Below are positions 4,443 through 8,260 of a DNA stretch of 8,260 nt, piece after piece (positions within the stretch are counted from its first letter, which is position 1; every line of letters starts with the position of its first letter). A program made the translations under genes and the position numbers. This DNA is from an uncultured Ardenticatenia bacterium (lineage in GTDB: Bacteria; Chloroflexota; Anaerolineae; Promineifilales; Promineifilaceae), in the NCBI GenBank assembly GCA_937858165.1, contig CALLZA010000759.1:1-8260 (forward strand), read 5' to 3'. Below the pieces are notes generated by a model. The model made no database searches and had not been told where the DNA came from. It worked only from the letters and a program-made list of their open reading frames with translations.

Positions 4443-5417
4443 CTACGGCTCCGCGCGCGCCACAAACTCGTTGGTGTAGAGCGTAGCAACGTCGTCCAGC
4501 GGCGCGTCGAGCAGGCCCATGCTCAGCAGCAGATCGTGGGTCTCCTGCCAGGCGGCGGGGTCGGCGCGGCCGAGCGGCTCCGCCCGCCATAGCGCCAGCG
4601 AGGCATCGAGCACGCCGCGGCGGTCGTCGGTCAGCCCCTCGACAAAACCGCGGCTGATCTCGAACGCCGCGTCGGGGTCGTCCAGCGTGTCTTGCAGGCC
4701 GCGCAGAAAGGCGCGCACAAACCCCTCGACCAGTTCCGGCTCCTCGGCGATGGTCTGTTCGTTGGTCAACACGCCGTTGGCCACGAGATTGGCGTAGTCG
4801 GCCACGGCGATGACGTCGATCGCCTCGCCCCGCTGGGCCAGTTGCACCGGCTCGTTGTTGATGTAGACGACGACCGCCTCCGACTGATCGGTCAGCAGCG
4901 ACTCGACCTGGTTGAAGCCGATCTCGTTGGCATCGATGTCGTCCAGCGTCAGACCGTTGGCCGCCAACAGGCCGACCAGCCCGACGTAGCTGGCCCCGAA
5001 GAAGCCGGGCACGCCGACCTTGCGCCCGGCCAGGTCGGCCGGCGTGGTGATGCCGGCCGACGCCTTGCTGACGACGGCGATGGGGTAGCGCTGCCACCAC
5101 TGCATGACGAAGGTCACCGGCAGCCCCTCGGCGCGGGCCAGCACGACCTGCTCGCCGCTAGCCAGGGCGAAGGGCAGCTCCCCCGCGCCGACCAGGGCGA
5201 TGCCGTCCGTCTCGAAGCTGTAGTCGAACTCCAGCGCCAGCCCCTCTTCAGCAAAGTACCCCTTGTCCACGGCCACGTAGAGCGGCGCGTACTGCGGGTC
5301 GGCCACGTAGCCCATCGGCAGGCGAATGGTGCGCAGGTCGTCGGGGACGGATTGCCCGCCGCAGGCGGCCAAAAAAGCCATCAGAGTGATGAAGAGAAGG
5401 ATCAAAGTCCGTTTCAC
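4443..5417 (-). CDS. ABC substrate-binding lipoprotein, NMT1/THI5-like (SsuA/ThiY family)
   Basis: This is the extracytoplasmic solute receptor of the importer whose ATPase follows it. The start is a signal peptide with lipobox FLAAC (Cys19). The periplasmic-binding fold begins with MGYVADPQYAPLYVA (35-49) and DKGYFAEEGL (51-60), the hallmark of the NMT1/THI5-like family. DLAGRKVGVPG (128-138) is the conserved start of the second lobe. The 324 residues fit. Family substrates include pyrimidine precursors of thiamine, sulfonates, taurine and nitrate; Tyr/Trp-rich spots such as MQWWQRYP (105-112) favour an aromatic or pyrimidine-like ligand, but only weakly. The start is GTG (5415-5417), with AGGAG at 5425-5429 spaced seven bases away. 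An extended -10 promoter lies upstream at 5483. Confidence 0.92.
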   Translation of the reverse strand: MKRTLILLFITLMAFLAACGGQSVPDDLRTIRLPMGYVADPQYAPLYVAVDKGYFAEEGLALEFDYSFETDGIALVGAGELPFALASGEQVVLARAEGLPVTFVMQWWQRYPIAVVSKASAGITTPADLAGRKVGVPGFFGASYVGLVGLLAANGLTLDDIDANEIGFNQVESLLTDQSEAVVVYINNEPVQLAQRGEAIDVIAVADYANLVANGVLTNEQTIAEEPELVEGFVRAFLRGLQDTLDDPDAAFEISRGFVEGLTDDRRGVLDASLALWRAEPLGRADPAAWQETHDLLLSMGLLDAPLDDVATLYTNEFVARAEP

Positions 5418-5482
5418 AAGTACGCTCCTGAGGAAGCTAGCGGCCTTCCGCGCGTTAGATGAGCAGCGGTCGAATGGCGGAG

Positions 5483-5491
5483 ATTATACCA
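5483..5491 (-). promoter_or_regulatory. Extended -10 promoter of the substrate-binding gene
   Basis: On the minus strand this reads TGGTATAAT, a perfect extended -10 (TGnTATAAT). No good -35 box is seen at the usual distance, as is common for this promoter type. Transcription would start near 5476, giving a leader of about 60 bases that contains the AGGAG Shine-Dalgarno. It lies about 30 bp past the methyltransferase stop, so the ABC genes can be transcribed separately from it. Confidence 0.65.
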
Positions 5492-5519
5492 TGCGATCAT
5501 GACGCCCGACTTACGTGGC

Positions 5520-6344
5520 TCAGAACCGACCGCCAGTGAAACCACGCACGGCCCAGGCCCGCGCCATGAGGGGGATGGAGCCGTCGAGCGTGAACGGCAG
5601 GGCAACGCGAAGACGCTCGCGGAGTGCGGCCCGGTCGCTTTCACCGATCGACATCGTATAGCTCGGCGCCGGCCCCTGCCCACCCAGGAACGGTAACCAG
5701 TAGTCGTCGAAGTCGGTGAACTCCGTCCAGATGTCCAGCGGGCGGACGGCCACGTCGACCAACCCGACGCTCTGAAAAAGCTCCGCGAGCGGCTCGGGGT
5801 TGCAGAGGGGGAAGCGGCGTCCCTCATCAAGGGCGGCCGCGCTTGGGTCAAGCGCTGCGGCCGCGTTCCAAAAGTGGCGCATGAATTGCACCCTGCCGCC
5901 GTAATCCCACACATAGGCCGCCACAGGACAGCCCTTTTTGACGGCGTGGGCCATTTCGACAATCGCTTGCGCGGGCTGCGCTACGAAGTTGAGGGCCAAG
6001 CCCGACACGACGGCGTCAAAGTTGGCTGCTTCCACGGGCAGCGCGTGAGCGTCACCGACCTGAAATTCGGCACGGCCGTCTGTAATTCGAGCGCGGGCGA
6101 AGGCAACATACCCTTCGGCGGCGTCGATGCCTCTTACGCTCCGGGGGTCGGCAACCTGCAGAATGGCCTCGGTCAGCGCGCCAGTGCCACAGCCCACGTC
6201 GAGCCAGCGTCGGCCGGGCGGGACACCCAGCCAGTCGAGAAAGGGCAGGGCGACGAGTCGACTCCAGCGGCCGACATAAGGTTCATAGGCATCGCCATCG
6301 GCCCACATGCCCTTCGGTCGAAAGTTGCTGGTATCGGGCTTCAT
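5520..6344 (-). CDS. Class I SAM-dependent methyltransferase
   Basis: This is a soluble Rossmann-fold methyltransferase (Methyltransf_11/25-like). Motif I LDVGCGTG (48-55) binds S-adenosylmethionine. Asp74 in GIDAAEGYV is the acidic end of strand 2 that holds the ribose, GDAHALPV (97-104) is the adenine-binding loop, and FDAVVS (109-114) is the strand-4 motif. The C-terminal half is less conserved, with an insert rich in aromatic residues (YVWDYGG, FMRHFW), and does not reveal the substrate. I chose the ATG at 6342-6344 (MKPDTSNF), giving 274 residues. The frame is open for 26 more codons upstream, but those would lie on top of the TATAAT box. ATG 6306-6308 is an alternative start. It has no close operon partner: 102 bp and a promoter separate it from the ABC genes. 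Confidence 0.88.
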   Translation of the reverse strand: MKPDTSNFRPKGMWADGDAYEPYVGRWSRLVALPFLDWLGVPPGRRWLDVGCGTGALTEAILQVADPRSVRGIDAAEGYVAFARARITDGRAEFQVGDAHALPVEAANFDAVVSGLALNFVAQPAQAIVEMAHAVKKGCPVAAYVWDYGGRVQFMRHFWNAAAALDPSAAALDEGRRFPLCNPEPLAELFQSVGLVDVAVRPLDIWTEFTDFDDYWLPFLGGQGPAPSYTMSIGESDRAALRERLRVALPFTLDGSIPLMARAWAVRGFTGGRF

Positions 6345-6350
6345 AGAGGG

Positions 6351-6359
6351 ATTATAGCA
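6351..6359 (-). promoter_or_regulatory. Extended -10 promoter abutting the methyltransferase start
   Basis: The minus strand reads TGCTATAAT, a perfect extended -10, followed by CCCTCT and then the ATG at 6344. Transcription would be expected to start at or within a base or two of the ATG, so the mRNA would be leaderless. No -35 box is recognisable. If the true start is instead the ATG at 6306-6308, the leader would be about 36 bases. Confidence 0.6.
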
Positions 6360-6484
6360 GTACTTGGGCAACGCCGGGCATGGGCTGTCTAGGCGACGCC
6401 GCTGATACCTCTTGAGCGTCATTCATCGTTCATCCCTTTCTCCTGTGGTATCGTTAGCCAATCTTACCCAACCGGAGCGTCAAG

Positions 6485-7663
6485 ATGACCGACAACCAAG
6501 CCGGGGCCACCAGGCCACTAGTCACTGCCGACGACCTCTACCTCTTCCACACCCCTTCCGACCCGCAGATCTCGCCCGACGGGACGCAGGTCGTCTTCTG
6601 TGTTCAGCGCGTGGAGCGGCCGACGGAGAAGAAGGTCACCAATCTGTGGCTGGCCGACAGCGACGGCCGCCGCCTGCGCCAGTTCACCCACGGCAAGTGG
6701 GCCGACACCCAGCCGCGCTGGTCGCCCGACGGCCGGACGTTGGCCTTCGTGTCGAACCGCGGCAGCGAGGAGCAGGCGCAGCTCCACCTGCTGCCCGTCG
6801 ACGGCGGCGAGGCCCGGCCGCTGACCGATCTGAAGGGCAGCTTCGCCGGCTTCGAGTGGTCGCCCGACGGCACGAAGCTCGTCTGCCAATTCCGCCTGAA
6901 GGACGCGGACGAGCTGGAGGGCGAGAAGGACGAGGCCAAAAAGAAGCTCGGCGTCTCCTATCGCCACATCACCCGCGCCGACTACAAGTTTGACGGCGCG
7001 GGCTATCTGCCCCGGGAGCGCTGGCACGTCTGGGTCATCGACGCCGCAACGGGCGAGGCGACGCAACTGACCGAGGGCGACCACGACGAGACCGAACCGC
7101 GCTGGTCGCCCGACGGCCAATCGATCCTGTTCTCGTCTAACCGCAGCGAGCGGCCGGACATGGAACTGGACGAGACGGAGCTATACCTGATCCCCGCCGG
7201 TGGCGGCGAGATGCGCCAACTCGTCACCCGCCCCGGCCGCAAGTTCGGCGCGACCTTTTCGCCCGACGGGCAGCACGTGGCTTACTTCGGCCGCCGGCAG
7301 CCCGGCCGCTGGTATCAGAACGCCACGCTCTACGTTGCTCCGCTCGACGGCTCTGGCGCGCGCGACGTCAGCGGCCCGCTCGATCTGCACCTCGTGCCGG
7401 CCACAACCGGCGACGTGGTCGGCGACGCCGCGCCGGCCCTGCCCGTCTGGTCGGCCGACGGCCGGCGCGTCTTCTGCCTGGCGACGGTGCGCGGCAACCA
7501 GTCCATCGTAGCCCTCGACGCCCTCGCCCCGGAGCTGGCGGTCGAGTGGATCGTGGCCGGTCGCGGCGTGGCCGGCGGCTACACCTTCGATCGGGCGCGG
7601 GCGCGGCTGGCCCTCCTTTGGTCGCACCCCCACCACCCGGCCCCGGTCTGCGGTCGCGACCTG
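6485..7663 (+). CDS. S9-family peptidase, N-terminal propeller only (3' part missing)
   Basis: The product resembles dipeptidyl-peptidase/acylaminoacyl-peptidase-type enzymes (S9C-like), in which a beta-propeller caps an alpha/beta-hydrolase. Propeller blades are marked by SPDG-type turns at residues 30, 80, 126, 208 and 259 and SADG at 323, with NLWLADSDG and TELYLIPAGGG as typical strand pairs. No signal peptide is seen, so it is probably cytoplasmic. The start has GGAG at 6474-6477, seven bases before the ATG; a weak TGGTATCGT at 6446-6454 may be its promoter. Family members run about 650-700 residues with a Ser-Asp-His triad at the C-terminus. Here similarity fades near RDL (residues 391-393). 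The frame stays open to 7960, but the sequence there reads as an MFS gene on the other strand, so the hydrolase domain is absent, probably through a chimeric join. Confidence 0.87.
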
Positions 7664-7668
7664 CGCAG

Positions 7669-7968
7669 CCACGCGCCCGACCCGACGCGCGCGACGGACG
7701 CGCCCAACCCCACGCCGGCCCGGAACGTCGGCCCGCTCAGGTGCCCACGGAGGATAATGGAGGCCAGGCTGAACGAGATCACGCTCCCGCCCTGCAGGAT
7801 GCGGCCCGTCACCATGACCGGCAGCGATGTCGCGAGGATGCACACGATAGTGCCGAGGACGGTGACGGCCATGATGCCGATCAGCACCGGCTTGCGACCG
7901 ACGAAGTCGCTCCAGCGGGCGAAGATGACCGAGACGATAGCCCCGGCCAGGAAGAAGTAGTTGCCCAT
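7669..7968 (-). pseudogene. Fragment of an MFS transporter (about 80-100 residues)
   Basis: Read on the minus strand from 7968, the translation has the N-terminal-half features of a major facilitator permease. A hydrophobic helix (YFFLAGAIVSVIFA) is followed by the motif A loop RWSDFVGRKPVL (18-29), another helix (IGIMAVTVLGTIVCILA) and the motif B-like GRILQG (55-60). Similarity is strong to about residue 80 (7729) and weaker to about residue 100 (7669). The expected first helix with a D-x-T-like motif is missing upstream, where the same open frame continues to 8241 as non-membrane sequence. The 3' side runs into the S9 gene on the opposite strand. This is an internal piece of a gene with breaks at both ends, most simply a chimeric read or amplification artefact. 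The substrate is unknown. Confidence 0.72.
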
Positions 7969-8260
7969 CGATGCGAGGCACCAGTCTTCACGCCCAGGGA
8001 TGCACGGTGGATTGGCCACCTTTTCGTGGACGGCGACGATGCGCCCGGCTTCTTCGACCTCGAGCACGCCGCGTTCGTGACTCGCACGCTGCTGCACCTT
8101 GCCGCGCTGGTTGCCGCCGATGCCCGGGCGATCGAGCACCACACCGAACCCCTCGACCGGCGTGCCGTCGGGTGGCCCACACTCACACATGAGCAGTCGC
8201 CGACGCCCCCACACCACACCCCAACACAAAGCAAAAGCCACTGACCGATCGGCAGCACCG
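7969..8260. other. Right end: unassigned, possibly coding, AC-rich tail
   Basis: From about 7981 to 8160 the base composition is triplet-phased: in triplets starting at 7981, the middle position is much less GC-rich than the outer two. That indicates real coding DNA, but the phase fits either strand. The plus reading (for example WIGHLFVDGDDAPGFFDLEH) and the minus reading (for example RGVLEVEEAGRIVAVHEK) are both open, and I recognise neither. From about 8195 the sequence is AC-rich and low in complexity (CACACCACACCCC), unlike the rest of the window. Given the adapter at the other end, the tail may be library-derived. Confidence 0.4.

Noticed and set aside
4692..5462. Plus-strand 256-residue frame opposite the substrate-binding gene
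   Set aside because: It is a shadow of a gene with a lipobox, a Shine-Dalgarno sequence and NMT1-family motifs on the minus strand.
6345..6422. Upstream start giving 26 extra residues on the methyltransferase
   Set aside because: The extra codons cover a perfect extended -10 element and read as low-similarity sequence.
7664..7960. C-terminal part of the S9 peptidase in the same open frame
   Set aside because: The translation lacks any hydrolase motif, and the opposite strand carries clear MFS motifs (WSDFVGRKP, GRILQG) in the same stretch.

Overview
The window reads as one metagenomic contig or single long read from a GC-rich bacterium, most likely a Chloroflexota member (Anaerolineae/Ardenticatenia, Promineifilum-like). 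That placement is an inference. It rests on high-GC codon use, a paired tsaE-tsaB, a DUF4349 lipoprotein, and spacers packed with short phased repeats (octads of the GGGGAGCA type, nonamers of the CACAGATTA type). I recall these from such genomes but could not check. Both ends look artefactual: the left carries sequencing adapters, and the right is a patchwork that does not continue the neighbouring gene.

Layout. 1-211 is library sequence: a noisy AT-rich stretch with a possible nanopore-adapter remnant, then an Illumina P7 oligo, an 8-base index and the Nextera transposon end. From 212 the minus strand holds tsaB (3' end cut off by the adapter) and tsaE, which help make the tRNA modification t6A. 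A repeat-filled divergent spacer leads to a plus-strand metallophosphoesterase and then, behind its own good sigma70-type promoter, a DUF4349 lipoprotein. A perfect 41-bp hairpin separates that gene from a convergent minus-strand block: an ABC ATPase, its substrate-binding lipoprotein (NMT1/SsuA/ThiY-like) and a SAM-dependent methyltransferase. A divergent plus-strand gene follows, the N-terminal propeller of an S9-family peptidase, which stops resembling the family near 7663. From about 7669 the minus strand encodes a piece of an MFS transporter, and 7969-8260 matches nothing I recognise.

The most notable genuine signal is in the repeats. The spacers between 673 and 3506 are largely built from tandem units of 7, 8 or 9 bp, often arranged as inverted arrays. 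One octad array lies in frame inside the ABC ATPase and adds about 31 residues between its Q-loop and its signature motif. Another array supplies the stop codon of tsaE. I see no convincing new multi-gene system; the apparent novelties at the two ends are best explained by adapter read-through and chimerism.
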